DNA of 64,000 nucleotides, from positions 132,520,394-132,584,393 of the forward strand of contig CM070876.1 in assembly GCA_036365515.1 (NCBI GenBank). The letters run 5' to 3'. Shown here in pieces: positions 34,388-47,132 of this stretch. Origin of the DNA: Torymus aiolomorphi. Lineage: Eukaryota > Arthropoda > Insecta > Hymenoptera > Torymidae. A program made the position numbers and the translations under genes. The first letter of the stretch is position 1; each line of letters opens with the position of its first letter. The notes under the pieces are model-generated. The model was not told the origin of the DNA, ran no database searches, and saw only the letters and a list, made by a program, of their open reading frames with translations.

Positions 34388-35813
34388 ATGAAAAGTCTCG
34401 CTATCGCTACGAAAAAGTCTCCAATTAAAAACAACGCTTCGTTGAATAAACCGGCGGAGAGTCTAATTGATTTTTGGTGCGACAAAAACCCGAGGGAACA
34501 CACTGAAGTCATGGAAGATGACAAAAGGAATTCATCTCAAGATGAAGAGAAGAGCAGTGCGGTACCGAAGAACATCAACTTCGTGGAAGAACGAGCCAAT
34601 CAGACGTCACACATAGAACCAAAATTACCGGAGGAACTACCTTCAGAGGGCGAGAAGGAAATTTTAATACAAGAATCAGCTACCAAATACAACATCGGCG
34701 GAACTGCAGAGTTGGGAAAGTTTCGAGATGTTGTTGAGTTTTGCCACCCCCTAGGGCCAGAAATTGTAAGAGATAGGCGATTTTTCGTAAGAATCGAGGT
34801 ATCGGGGATACCTGAAATCGCTTTGGTGGACTCAGGCGCGTCGAGGACGTACGTCGGTCCGAAGTTCGCGGATAGGTTCGGAAACCGGGTTTTCGAAACA
34901 CCTGATGCGCGAACTATTACATTAGCTAACGGGTCACTCGAGAGAATTTCAGGGCAAATTAGAGTACCGGTTAATATTTGTGGCACGAGCAACGAAATGG
35001 CCATACGTCTCGTGAGAGCTTTAGCTTACGATTGTGTCTTGGGGATGGACGCGCTCGAATTATTCGATATATCGATTAATTTTAAGGAGCGCACGTGGCA
35101 GATAGGTACCGGTGCGTGTATGTCTTTCGACGGGGTCGGAGGGGATACTTGCCCGGATAATGAATCGGTAGCTGGGATATGCGAATTGGGCGAGACCCAA
35201 AGAGACAGACTACAAAGACTACTGGACGAACTAATACCTAGTGGAAAGCCGAAACTAGGGTTGAGACACCTCACAAAGCATACGATCGATGTACAGGGCG
35301 CGAAACCTGTTAAACAACGGTACTACCCCGTATCCCCTAAGGTACGTGAAGAAATGTACCAAATAATGGATCAATTGCTAGAAGAAGGGGTGATAGAACC
35401 ATCGAGCACCACGTGGTCAAGTCCCGTGGTTATGCACTTAAAACCTAATGGAACGCGTCGTCCGTGTATCGATTTTCGGAAAATTAACGAATTAACGAAA
35501 AAAGACGCGTATCCACTCCCGAATATGAATGAAATCTTAAGTAAGTTAAGAAATACGTGATATATCAGTACTCTAGATCTAAGTCAAGCGTACTTCCAAG
35601 TACCGCTTGACGAAGGTAGTAAAGAGTATACTGCGTTTACGATACCGGGTCGTGGATTATATCAATTCACGCGATTACCTTTCGGCCTAAGCAACAGCCC
35701 CGCAACGTTTCAGAGATTAATGGATGGAATTATTACGCCGAAAATGGATGGCAGAGTATACTGTTATTTAGATGACATAGTGATAGTCTCTGAAACGTTC
35801 GAGGAACATTTGC
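34388..35813 (+). pseudogene. pol: pol part 1: protease and reverse transcriptase, one stop
   Basis: The protease active site is LVDSGASRTYVG at about 34826-34860, with the later ALAYDCVLGMD segment. The RT begins after the linker (KQRYYPVSPKVREEMYQIM, then GVIEPSSTTWSSPVV) and has CIDFRKINELT and DAYPLPNMNEIL. A TGA at 35558-35560 interrupts it. The frame then continues with LDLSQAYFQVPL, FGLSNSPATFQRLMD and YCYLDDIVIVS (catalytic YLDD, about 35758-35790). A frameshift follows near 35813. Confidence 0.9.
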
Positions 35814-35814
35814 A

Positions 35815-36766
35815 TTGGCTACGTATCGTATAATAACTCGGTTAAAACAAGCAAACTTAACGATGAATCGGGCGAAGTCGATTTTCGGCTGCACCGAGGT
35901 GAATTATCTGGGATATATCGTAAATTTTAACGGTTTCAACCCGATCCGGCTAAAGTGGAAGCTATTAAAAATTATCCGGTTCCGAAAAACTTACGGCAAC
36001 TCCGTAGATTCACCGGAATGGCATCGTGGTACCGTCGCTTTATCGACAATTTCGCCAAAATATCCGAGCCGTTAAACGAATTAACGCAAAAGAGCAGGCG
36101 CTGGAAATGGGGGAGGAACAGCAGAGGGCAATGCATACCTTGAAGGAGAGACTAACCACGGCTCCTATTTTAGCTTGCCCAAATTTTTCGCTGCCTTTCT
36201 CTCTTCAAACCGACGCATGCTCAACAGGTCTCGGCGCGACACTGACGCAGGTGCAAGACGGTCATGAGCGCATAATAGCCTACGCGAGTAGAAATTTAAA
36301 TAAAGCAGAGCGTAATTATACTGTGACGGAATGGGAGTGCCTCGCCGTAGTTTCGGCTATAAGGAAGTACCGCGAATACTTAGAGGGCTACCATTTTACG
36401 GTAGTCACGGACCATAGCAGCTTAAAATGGATGTACCGCCAGAAAAATCCAGTGGGTAGAGTTGCGCGGTGGGCAATGGAGTTAGCTCAATATGACTTCG
36501 ATATACTACATCGCAAAGGTAGCTTACACTACGTACCGGACGCGCTATCGCGCATGTTTGAGGATGAGTCGGAAGGCCTCAACGCGATTACCGAAGCAAA
36601 CGACGCGTGGTACGAAAAGAGGATTAAAGCGATAGAAACCCATCCAAAACTATTTAAAAATTGGACGGTACATGAGGGGAGAATTTACTTCCATAATAAA
36701 AATCAACTACTCGAATCACTTGAGATTGACGATCTAGACTCGTGGAAACTGGTCTTAACAACGTAA
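35815..36766 (+). pseudogene. pol: pol part 2: RT thumb and RNase H, frameshifted
   Basis: RT thumb text (KSIFGCTEVNYLGYIV) lies in the frame from 35815. After one frameshift (about 35950) comes LRQLRRFTGMASWYRRFI, and after another (about 36090) the long frame to 36766. That frame carries RNase H: LQTDACSTGLGATL, NYTVTEWECLAVV and VVTDHSSLKWM, with LHRKGSLHYVPDALSRM at its end. The TAA at 36764-36766 is in frame with the integrase start, so it is a point nonsense mutation between the domains. Confidence 0.9.
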
Positions 36767-36781
36767 CTTAGACTAAAAGCG

Positions 36782-38041
36782 TTGCGTGAATATCATGATC
36801 AACCACAAGCGGAATACTTAGGAATTCACAAGACTTACAAACGACTGACTCGTGACTATTATTGGCCAGGTATATGGCAAGATACAGTACAGTATGTCAG
36901 AGAATGGGAGACGTGCCAACAAGTTAAAGTCGATCAAAATAAACCCGCGGGATTTATGAGCGTGCGCACAGTAGAAGGGCCATGGACAACAGTAGCCATG
37001 GATATTATAGGCCCCCAACCACGAAGTAAAAATGGTGCAATGTATGCGCTAGTACTACAAGACCTTTTTACTAAATGGGTGGAGATAGTTCCGTTGAGAA
37101 AAGCCACAGGTAAATCAGTAAAGAAAGCGTTTGAGGATACGATTTTGTGCAGATATGGCGCGCCAAAAGTGTTAGTAACTGATAACGGTACAGAATTCGT
37201 AAATAAAATACTAGTGCAAGTAGCTGAAGAATATAAAATCTTGCACACGACGGTACCACCATATCATGCACAGGCGAATCCTGTAGAACGCGCGAATAGG
37301 ACCTTGAAACAGATCATAATAGCTTACCTTGATAGTGATCATAGGCTCTGGGATGAACACCTTCCAGAGTTCCGATACGCGATAAATACTGCGGAACAAT
37401 CCTCGAGAAAAACATCACCAGCGTTTTTAAATTTTGGGAGGAAACCAAGATCAACAAATACTATCGAGAGAGATGAAAACGCTAACGTTCCGATCGAGAA
37501 AATGTCTGTCGAGCAATGGAAAAATCGCGTATCGAGATTGCATGCCTTACGTGACCTCGTATCGAAATTTCAATTCGAAGCGTCCGAAAAACAGGCCAAA
37601 TATTATAACGCTGCGAAACGGGAGGTCAAATTTAATATTGGCGATTTAGTTTGGAAAAGAAAGAGAATACTTTCATCAGCAGTAAATTTTGTAGCAGGAA
37701 AATTAGCCAACAAATTTGACGGCCCGTATCGTATTTGTAAACTACGTTCACCTGTAGTGGTGGAGCTCGAGACGCTGGACGAAAAGAAGATCGGCAAGGC
37801 TCACATCAAGGACCTGAAGCTCAAGGTATGTAAGCAAACCAACCCACCAGACCCGCCTACTCCCGCTTTAGATGAGCAAATACCGAATCGAGTCACTCCC
37901 GAGATTGAGTGCGGCGAGTCAGTAAACTTATCGGTACCTAACCCGAAATACGACCTAAAAGAGGGCGACCTCGTAAGAACGCAGGCTCAACTGTCCCGCT
38001 CGATAACGGAACGGCTGAAAACCGACCCTCTGCCGACATAG
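36782..38041 (+). pseudogene. pol: pol part 3: integrase, open for 419 codons
   Basis: The HHCC zinc domain (EYHDQPQAEYLGIHKTYKRL to WETCQQVK) is followed by the catalytic core with the DDE triad: AMDIIGPQP, LVTDNGTEFV and NPVERANRTLK. A C-terminal domain (FNIGDLVWKRKRI, then KLANKFDGPYRI) resembles the GPY/F module. The start used is arbitrary because the domain continues the upstream pol frame after the stop at 36766. The length fits the family. This is the best-preserved gene of the element. Confidence 0.92.
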
Positions 38042-38575
38042 CCACCGACTTCACTCAGCATCAACCTGGCCCCAATACTCGAGCCAGAGCTCGACAAAGG
38101 AAAAAGGATGGTGACGGGGACGAAGGGGTTGTGTCGGTGGTTGGTCGAGAACAGTAAAGCCAAATCTCTCGGATGACCCTGACTTGGAAACAGCTCATCT
38201 ATGCTCAATCCCTTGCTTCCAACATTTAATTTGGAGATCAATTTAAGCCCATGTATCACACCATACCTTTCTTATATCTGCATGCAATATTAAATATTCC
38301 TCTTGCAATGAATGAAACGAGCAGAACGAGACCAAGGTGACGATAGATGAAGAGTACTGGTGAAGTACCGAAAAATCTCACGTATGAGATTTGGGAAAGG
38401 CAGAAGAAGCTGTCTATTCTTTTGTCCACATCTTATAATTTTTTATGTTCGATACCGATACTTAATTTTTTTTTCTATAAGCAAACTCACGGATATAACT
38501 CTCCCAAAGCTATTTCGCGGCCGAACTTTCGGACATCTGCGAAGTCCTAAGTCCGGTTTAAGGAGAGGGGAGTTA
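38042..38575 (+). other. Gypsy 3' untranslated region and polypurine tract
   Basis: Non-coding. AAGGAGAGGGGAG at 38560-38572, immediately before the 3' LTR, is the polypurine tract that primes plus-strand DNA. No env-like frame fits between pol and LTR. Confidence 0.8.
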
Positions 38576-39565
38576 TGAGAGAGTTGTAGTTATTGCAGGC
38601 GAGAGTCCGGCAAGACGAAGCTAGGACCAATACGGCTATAGGAATGCATGTGTGTGCGCAAGTGTGTGAATACCGGGATGATGCGAGCCGCGCGAACGGC
38701 GCGAAATGCGAGCGTTTTACAAGTACAAACGCCAGAGCTGTCCGAGTCCCGTACCTTCAACAGCAGCCGAGAATCACCAGTTCCTGAGGCGTGAAGCCGA
38801 GTAGCTCGGACGCCCCCGAGCCGGACATAAGGCACGCTCTCGAGGCATGCAAATGCTGCACAATAATGGCCCTGGCCCAGCCATAAGAAAAACCTGCTCC
38901 TGCTACTATGAAAAGTTAGCACTTAGCAGACCGATACGTTGCCAAATATACCGGCCGGACATGCCGGGCTGCGAACCGACAACAGCGCTGCGATGATCGA
39001 TGGAGCGAGCGACGGGACGAAGGGCGCTCACTTTCTGCCTAACCGCGAGAAAAGCTACACGCGCTTTTGAATTATATTCAAATCATAGTACGGTACGGGA
39101 CGACACTTGGCATTATATTTAAACAACGGTACACTATCATTTCCAATCAATATATATCCGTAATATTGATCTTTATTCTCGGTACCTTGGTTTCGTGAAG
39201 CTCAGCGAGACTCCTGAGTAGAGTTCTGAGCAAAATTGTGCGTGAGTGTGTGTCCGAGAACGAGCCGAGGGTCCTGGTGGAGCCTTGTCGTCAGCGTCCC
39301 CGTCGAGTGATACTCCGTAAGGTAGGAGATTACTATTTGGCCTGCGCGCGTTTATAGCTCGGCTTGTATCGCATATTTTCAATATGCACGTAATTCACGC
39401 GATAATCACTATTGCTAGTCGGTACAGAAACACTTAGGTGTTATTGGATGTAAAATCGGTACATTAATTGTAATTGAACTAATGTTAATAAAACCCTCTA
39501 TATTATTTTAAGTAATGTATATCTTTGTGATTATTAACCAAATGTAAGCAAAACCCTACATTACA
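38576..39565 (+). repeat. 3' LTR of the gypsy element
   Basis: Starts TGAGAGAGTTGTAG and ends CCTACATTACA. Compared with the 5' LTR it shows scattered substitutions and small indels (for example near 38905-38935), so the insertion is not fresh. Confidence 0.9.
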
Positions 39566-39984
39566 CTGTCTCTAACATAAGTCGCTATTCCCTCCCCAAG
39601 GTAATTACCGAACAGTTTTCGAGAGCGCCAGCAGCTGCGCGGTTTTTTTTATTTTCGACTATGATTTTCCGAAATCTGTACACTTTGTTGAATTATTATA
39701 TAGTATAGACCTTGTCTATAGTATGCAAAAGGAACAAATTTAAGATGCAGAGTGCTATTTAAATTACAACGACCGCAATCGTTGCAATTATGTTTTCATC
39801 ATTATCTTTTAAACTATTAAAAGAATTTCAATTATTGTTGTAAAGTTATTGCATTTTCAATACCTCTCCAGAAGTGTATTGACGATTTACAAAGAAATTG
39901 ATTTTTCATATGACCCTACAACGTCGGTCTAAATTTAAATTTTTGAAATTTCAAAATGGATATTCAAGTTGGATATATGCATTT
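39566..39984. other. AT-rich flank, nothing recognised
   Basis: Between the 3' LTR and the composite palindrome. No supported frame or repeat. Confidence 0.5.
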
Positions 39985-42158
39985 TATTTTTCAACCTCAA
40001 AGTCTCTACCGCCTGGAGTACAAGGCGGCTTGGCCAGCACAGCTAATTGCAAGAGTCGGCTGGGCCTCAATATATGAGTGTCGACGCTAGAAACCAGCAC
40101 GCGGGCGCGCGCGGTGCCTTTATCGCGTAATACTATTCGCTTTTTTTAACTAGCTCATAATTATATGCTGAGTCTCTTGGAAAAAACACAGAACATATAT
40201 CGATAGATTTTTCCGCCTCTTTCCAGTGGTGCTATTATTTATTCTCTGAAATGATTTTTTACGGTAAAAACTTGAGTTGAAAGTTCGGGCCGATTATTCT
40301 TAAAGAATACCATTTTTTTTTAAATAAATTTTTTTCATTCGACAATACAATTCTTCAGCTTCGAAACTCCAAAATTTCAAGTAGGAGAAATGAAGGGTTC
40401 ATAAGTAATAAAATGTAAAAGACGGCGGCGAGTTGCCGCGTGTACTTTGTGCGCTACGCCGAAGCGCGCTGTTGCCGACGTATTTCACTATTCCGTTGTT
40501 TCGTACTTAATAAATATCATATAATAAATTTTTCAAAGTAATTTTTTATTAAAAGTCATTACTTTTCGATCCATCTTTTGCAATTTTTCGTTAATTTACT
40601 AATTTCTTGTATCTGAATTTAATTGAATAGGTCTTGTCTCAAATTTGGATTTCTTCACTTTTTGGATAGGTGAGTATAATTCTAAAATTTCTGATCCTGA
40701 GAAATGTTATAGTTCAACCCTCTTAACGTATGCTAACAGTTTAATAGAATGAAATGATAAAGTTACAGGAACTCTTTTTGCTGATTTTAACCTTTGTTTT
40801 AGTTTTACTTCATCGTTTCTAATTCATCATTTGAAGACATTTTTTTTTCTCTTTTATATAAACTTAAAACTCATTCTTTTATTTTCAAACAGTGAACTTC
40901 ATATTTACAACCCTTAAGGGAGTCCTCATTCAGAGAAGAATTTTTAAATTCTCTTTTAGGTTTCTTGGAAAAGTACGTCTTTTTTACCAAGAAGCAGCAC
41001 AATCATTTCACTGCAACACTAATCAGTGTAGTTTGGCAGCATTGGTCCTTTATTATAGAGAATTAAATTTTAAAACTTAAAAAAGCATCATACTTTTTCA
41101 GACAATTAATCTCGTGCTGCCGTAGCAGTTTATCTAAAAAATTATAATCAATTACCCTAATAAAAAATTCTTTTGATTTCGCCGAAAAAGGTATTTGTTT
41201 CACCGATGGAACTGGGTAATACTATAAAAAAAAATAGGACTTCCATCATCTTTTTCATCATTATGCAGATTTTTCTGTTGAAGCAGAGCAGCGCCTTCAC
41301 GCAACCGCGTACGGAAAAATGCATGAGAATTGATTGTGCCGTTTCTTTGTCAATATAGACGAACTTTTCCAAGAAATCTAGAGAATTTAAAAATTTTTCT
41401 TTGGATAAGAACTTCCTCAAGGTTTGTAAATAGGAAGATCACTGTTTGAAAATAAAAGAATAAGTTATAAAGTTTATATAAAAGAGAAAAAAAAATGTCT
41501 TCAAATGATAAATTAGAAACGATGAATTAAAACTAAAACAAAGGTTAAAATCAGCAAAAAAAGTTTCTGTAACTCTATCCTTTCACTTTATTAAACTGTT
41601 GCGATGCGCCGCTGTCTTTCAAATTTTATTACTTACGAACCCTTCAGTTCTCAAACTTGAAATTTTGGGGTTTTGAAACTGAAGACTTGTACTTTCGAAT
41701 GAAATATTTAATTACAAAAATAAACATGTTATTCTTTTAGAAAAACCAGTCCGAACTTTCAAGTCAAGTTTTTGACAAAAGCATTTCGGAGAATAAACAA
41801 TAGCATTACTGGAAAAAGTGGTAAAAAGGTATCGATATATGTTCATTGTTTTTTCCGAGAGTCTCATCATATCATTACGAGCGTGTTGAACAGAGCGCAT
41901 TTTACGCGAAAAAAGCTCAGCTCGCGCCCGCTGGCTGGTTTCTGGCGGACGCTTCGATATGCACTATAAGTATACCGATCAGCACGAAGTGCCTCGCAGC
42001 TCGCGAGTCGTCTGCGCCCGAATACGCGCTATGAGTGTACTGGTCGGCGCGGAGTGGGTGAATTGGGAGAAAGACGGGCTCGGCCAGCGCAGCACGCGAG
42101 AACTAGCTGCGCTCGAATATATATATATATATACAAACAGCAACCTGCCGGAGTGGAA

Positions 42159-42492
42159 CACGGAAAGAAATTTCGTCCTAAGCGAACTCGACGAAAAAAA
42201 AAATGGTCCTCACCGACTTCAAGTTTTCGTACTGTAAGCGTTCAAAAAGTATTCGAACTCCAAGATTGCCAATATGTACGTAATGCAGTCTGATTTTGGT
42301 ATAGCTATAGCTCAATAAAGCGTCGAACTGTGGCAAGTCAATGTTGGGACTCCGAGAGGTCACCTTCGACGTGCCTTAACTCAAATTTTGTTGAATTGTA
42401 GCACTACCAATTTGTACGTCATTCATTTCGCTTGTTGCATTGCATTATGTAAAAAGTTTTCGAACTCCTGTAGGACCAAATTTTTTTCCGTG
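42159..42492. mobile_element. MITE (334 bp) in the left arm
   Basis: The ends CACGGAAAGAAATTTCGTCC and the complement of GGACCAAATTTTTTTCCGTG are inverted copies. The homologous place in the right arm (about 45435) lacks it, so it inserted after the palindrome formed. Flanks are AA on both sides, a variant of the TA target seen for related elements. Confidence 0.8.
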
Positions 42493-43269
42493 AAGAGGAG
42501 CGGAGCCTGGGGGGCCGCGTGCTGCGGCCTCGGCAATGTTGTCATATGAGCGTGCGCGTGCTGACTGTCGCTTTGACACTCGGAAGCCATTTTTCAGTTT
42601 CTAGCGATTCTACGGCCCAGAAGTCGGAAATTTTTTCGCTTCTGTCTCCCCATTTATGCAATTGGATAAAATAACCATCGCTTTTTATAGAGTTCGATTC
42701 GTAGATCCTAAATTTCGAGATTACAATTTAACAAAATTGCTTTTTAATACCTTGATTTTAATGCATTTCTTTAAACCAAAACTTCAAATAGAAACAATCT
42801 ATTGCGATCAGAATAATTGTTTCTTGAAAATTCAGGCAATTTTAAGATTAAAATGTTACATTCGACATCTACGAAGAACCAATATTCAAAGATTTATAAA
42901 TTTTTCAAATATTAATTTTCAGTTTTTAAGAGATTTTTTATTATAGTCAAAAAATTAAACATCGAGTAGAAATTATTACAGTTGCTTACCGTTTACCATC
43001 TAAAAAGAGATGTGCATAGTTAATATTACTTTGTATTATAAATAATTCACATTAATATGCGAGTAAAGCTCAGGAACTCTTAACTTATTGGGCACTCCAA
43101 AATTTAAGCAGACAAATGAACTAAAGCTCAAAATTGTTGTCTTTCAATAAAAAATAAAAACACAATTATAAATAATGGTAAAGAATCAGCTGCGTACACA
43201 ACATTAAAAAAAGATCGAAAAATCAGTCATTTTTTATGTTATTAATGTGCTTTGCCAATCGATTTATTT

Positions 43270-44160
43270 ATAATTACACAACAAATTCAATGCATATTAT
43301 AATTGAAATAACTAAATCAATAAAGAACATTAGTCATTCCATTTAATTTTTTATTTAGCAATCATAAGGAATACGTAAAACTGATGTGATGTTTGAAAGA
43401 AGATTGATATTTTATATTTTCACATATAATTGTAATAACGATTATTTCTTAGAAAACAGAAACTTTTAAAGTAATAATTTCAGTGTAGTTTCTTATTTAT
43501 TCAAAGATCAAATACGCAGATGCCAGTATTTATAAGAGTTGTAGTTTAGATAAAAGACCAAATTTTCCTTAATTTTTAGATTTAAAAGTAACGCCAAAAA
43601 AATATACCATTCAATCACCGAGCTTGTAAATAATTTTTTTTCACATTCAGAAAGGCTTAAAGAACAAGAAAAACTTTGTGCTGTAGATGTGCCTTCAAAA
43701 TTAAATCACTTTTTCAAGTTTCGTCGTTTAGAAAAAAAGGTGACATTTTCTTCCTGAATTTTTTTTCAATCCAAAATTGACTTGAAAGTATCGCCAAAAA
43801 ATAATACCGTTAAATTGAGCTTGTACATATTTCTTTTTATGTTCAGAAAAGCTAAAAGAACAATTAAAACTTGACCCATGAGCGTACCTCTAAATTTTTT
43901 TTCATTTTTTTCGAGACGTAAGAGGAAAATAATTTTAAGAATAGTAGATATACTATTACCATACCATACTCTGGCCAAAATATCATACTCGCGTTTTTGA
44001 GTCGGGAGCGAAAATGGACTTTCGGACAGGGTATGGTGAATAAATCTTTTATATGGGCTAATTTTCATAATACATCGACGTATCAGGGCTCAAATTAAAG
44101 ATTTTGGCACACAGAAAAGCAAAATAAATTGTGGAACGATCGTAAGTGTGTTCCTGTTCC
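43270..44160. repeat. Loop of the composite palindrome with two direct repeats
   Basis: Two diverged direct copies of about 200 bp, about 43575-43770 and 43780-43960, share a GCCAAAAAA-ATACC-TT part, GAGCTTGTA and TTCAGAAAGGCTTAAAGAAC. A TTTGGCCAGAGTATGGTA-type segment (minus strand, near 43970) is unassigned. Confidence 0.6.
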
Positions 44161-44908
44161 TATATAGATAAATATATCGATTGGCAAAGCACATTAATAA
44201 CATAAAAAATGATTGATTTTTCGACCTTTTTTTAATTTTGTGTATGCAGTTGATTCTTTACCATTATTTATAATTGTTTTTTTATTTTTTATTGAAAGGC
44301 AAGAATTTTGAGCTTTAGTTCATTTGTCTGCTTAAACTTTGGAGTTCCCAATAAGTTAAGAGTTCCTGAGATTTACTCGCATATTAATGTGAATTATTTA
44401 TAATACAAAGTAATATTAACTATGCCCATCTTTTTTTAGATGGTAAACGCTAAGCAACAGTAATAAATAATTTCTACTCGATGTTTAATTTTTTGACTAT
44501 AATGAAAAATCTCTTAAATACTGAAAATTAATATTTGAAAAATTTATAACTCTTTGAATATTGGTTCTTCATAGATGTCGAATGCAACATTTAAATCTTA
44601 AAATTGACTGAATTTTGAAGAAACAATTATTCTGATCGTAATAGATTGTTTCTATTTGTTTAAATTAAGTTTTGGTTTAAAGAAATGCATTAAAATCAAG
44701 GTTTTTAAAAAGCAATTTTGTTAAATTGTAACTCCAAATTTAGGGTCTACGAATCAAACTCTATAAAAAGCGATGGTTATTTTATCCAATTGCATAAATG
44801 GGGAGACAGAAGCGAAAAAATTTCCAACTCCTGGGCCAGGTAGAATCGCTAGAAACTGAAAAATGGCTCCCGAGTGTCAAATCGACAGTCAGCTCGCGCA
44901 CGCTCATA

Positions 44909-45387
44909 CACGGAAAGAAATTTGATCCAACCGACGTTTAGCTAGTCGGCGAACAGCGCGCTCACGATGTTAGGCGTCAGACCGCCTCCATTGGGCTATC
45001 AGATCACCCAATTCTTCGGTCGTCTAACTTCTCACTCGCGGAGATCCCTAACCTCAACATCACAACTTTAATATGATTATTCGGCTCTCGGGGTATAAAA
45101 TACGGTTCGAAACTGGTGCGTAAGAGAATTTTTACCCCATGTGACTTTTTGCACTCGCTTCACTCGTGCGAAAAACGTCTCATGAGCTACATAATTACCT
45201 TCCATACCCGACTAGCACAGCTCATGAAAAACAAAGGAGAGCAGCGCCCTCAAACTTTCGTCATTCAGACACCGAAAATTGAGCGAACAGATCGCCCAAT
45301 TTGGAATTACAAACCGCCAAATCGTTGGTTGTTCTGTTTATATCAAAATTGGCGTGTCCGACTTCCACTGGTGGACAACTGTTCACC
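44909..45387. mobile_element. Insertion in the right arm with CACGGAAAGAAATTT end
   Basis: It starts CACGGAAAGAAATTTGATCC after TA (44907-44908). The left arm runs straight through the equivalent site (CGCTCATATGACAACATTG in reverse). The right terminus is unclear: no matching TIR is visible, and homology to the left arm resumes near 45388. It is probably a truncated MITE of the same group. Confidence 0.6.
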
Positions 45388-46245
45388 CATTGCCCCCGAA
45401 GCCGCAAGACGCGGCCCCAGGCTCCGCTCCCCTTTCCCTCCCGCAGCTTGCTGTTTCTATATATATATATTCGAGCGCAGCTAGCTCTCGCGTGCTGCGC
45501 TGGCCGAGCCCGACTTTCTCCCAATTCCCCCACTCCGCGCCGACCAATACACACATAGCGCGTATTCGGGCGCAGACGGCTCGCGAGCTGCGAGGCACTT
45601 CGTGCTGATCGGTACATTTATAGTGCGTACCGAAGCGTCCGCCAGAAACCAGCCAGCGGGCGCGAGCCGAGCCTTTTTCGCGTAAAATGCGCTCTGTTCA
45701 ACTCGCTCGCAATTATATGATAAGTCTCTCGGAAAAAAACAGTCAACATATATTGATACATTTTTCCTCCTCTTTCCACTTATGCTATTGTTTATTCTCC
45801 GAAATGCTTTTTTTAGGTCAAAAACTTGAGTTGAAAGGTCGAACCGATTTTTCTAAAAGAATAACATGTTTTTTTTATGAACTTTTTTCATTCGAAAATA
45901 CAAGTCTTCAGTTTCAAAACCCCAAAATTTCAAATTGGAGAAATGAAGGGTTCATAAGTAATTAAATTGAAAAGACGGCGGCGCGTCGCAACAGTTTAAC
46001 CTTTAGACTGCCGGCATTTTTACCTTAAAAATGAATATTTTTAAAAGGTAAAATTTATTTATATAAATATCTAATATGTCGAAACGAGTTTTCAAGGTCA
46101 CAGCTGGCTCATATATGAGTCAGGTCGGTAGTCTAAAGGTTAATAAAATGAAATGATAGAGTTACAGGAACTTTTTTTGCTGATTTTAACCTTTGTTTTA
46201 GTTTTGATCATATATACATCTTTTTTCTCTTTTATATAAACTGTA

Positions 46246-46447
46246 ACGGGGAGGATACGGAGGAGAAGAGTAAAAAATACGCGCCGGCATCGGGAATCGA
46301 ACCTGAGCCGTCCGGACCGGAGGTGAGTGTCTCTACCGCGAGACTACCAACGCACTGCTCCCTGGCCCTCTATCTAGTGTGCTAACTGCAGGTGCCGGTA
46401 ACACAGGGCCCTACTCTTGCGCCGGCTAGCGCTGTATCACACCTCGT
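46246..46447. mobile_element. TA-flanked short element carrying a tRNA-like segment
   Basis: The ends ACGGGGAGGATACGG and the complement of GTATCACACCTCGT are imperfect inverted copies, with TA on each side (46244-46245, 46448-46449). The homologous site near 40860 reads straight through (TTATATAAACTTAAAACTC), so the empty site is known. It may be a tRNA-derived SINE or a MITE. The TIRs favour the latter. Confidence 0.75.
46281..46355 (-). tRNA. tRNA-like pseudogene inside the short element
   Basis: On the minus strand GCGTTGG can pair with CCGGCGC (two GU pairs). GTCTC-GCGGTA-GAGAC is a perfect D-arm-like hairpin and GGTTCGATTCCC is a consensus box B. The anticodon arm (CTCCGGTCCGGAC) does not fold normally. 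A pol III promoter is plausible; tRNA function is not. Confidence 0.5.
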
Positions 46448-47132
46448 TATAAAATTTAAAACTAATTCTTTTATTTTCAAACAGTGATCTTCATATTCAC
46501 AAACCTTGAGGGAGTTTTTATCTAAAAGAAAATTTTTAACTTGTCTGGGTTTCTTGCAAAAGTTCGTCTCTATTGACCAAGAAGCGGCACAATCAATTCG
46601 CATGCATTTTTCCGTACGCGATTGCGTGAAAGCGCTGCTCTGCTTCAATAGAAAAATCTTCAAAGTGATGAAAAAGATTATGGAAGTCGTATTTGTTTTT
46701 ATAGTATTGCCCAGTTCCATCAGTGAAACAAATAACTTTTTTGGCGAAATCAAAAGAGTTTTTTATTAGGGTAATTCAAAATTTATTCTCTATAATAAAG
46801 GACCATGCTGCCAAACTACAATGATTAGTGTTGCAGTAAAATGATTTTGCCGCTTCTTGGTAAAAAAGACGTACTTTTCCAAGAAACCTTTAGAAGTCGA
46901 AAACTTTAGAAGTATACTCACCTATCCAAAAAGTAAAGAAATCTAAATTTGAGACAAGACCTATTCAATTAAATTCAGATACAAAATATTAGTAAATTAA
47001 CAAAAAATTGCAAAAGATGGAACACAAAGTATTGACTTATAATAAAAAAAGATTAAAAAATTTATTATATGATATTTATTAAGTGCGAAAGAACAAAATA
47101 GTGAAATACATCGGCAACAGCGCGCTCCGGCG

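Larger units (their letters stand above)
29879..39565 (+). mobile_element. Ty3/gypsy LTR retrotransposon, full length, mutated
   Basis: Two LTRs of about 985 bp flank a PBS, a long leader, gag and a pol in the order protease, RT, RNase H, integrase, followed by a polypurine tract. This is the Ty3/gypsy order. There is no envelope-like third frame. Gag is frameshifted several times and pol has two stops and a frameshift. No matching 4-6 bp target duplication is seen: the flanks are CTATTA before and CTGTCT after. This suggests recombination between copies or flank decay. A MITE lies in the leader. Confidence 0.95.

Noticed and set aside
38042..38575. Envelope gene after gypsy pol
   Set aside because: Only about 530 bp with no long frame, signal peptide or membrane segment.
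46281..46355. Functional tRNA gene
   Set aside because: The acceptor and D arm can pair but the anticodon arm does not fold; the copy sits inside a mobile element.
41157..46769. Paired 87-codon frames (41157-41420 minus, 46506-46769 plus) as a conserved gene
   Set aside because: They are mirror copies within the palindrome and differ at many amino-acid-changing sites, with no known domain; shared ancestry explains the similarity.
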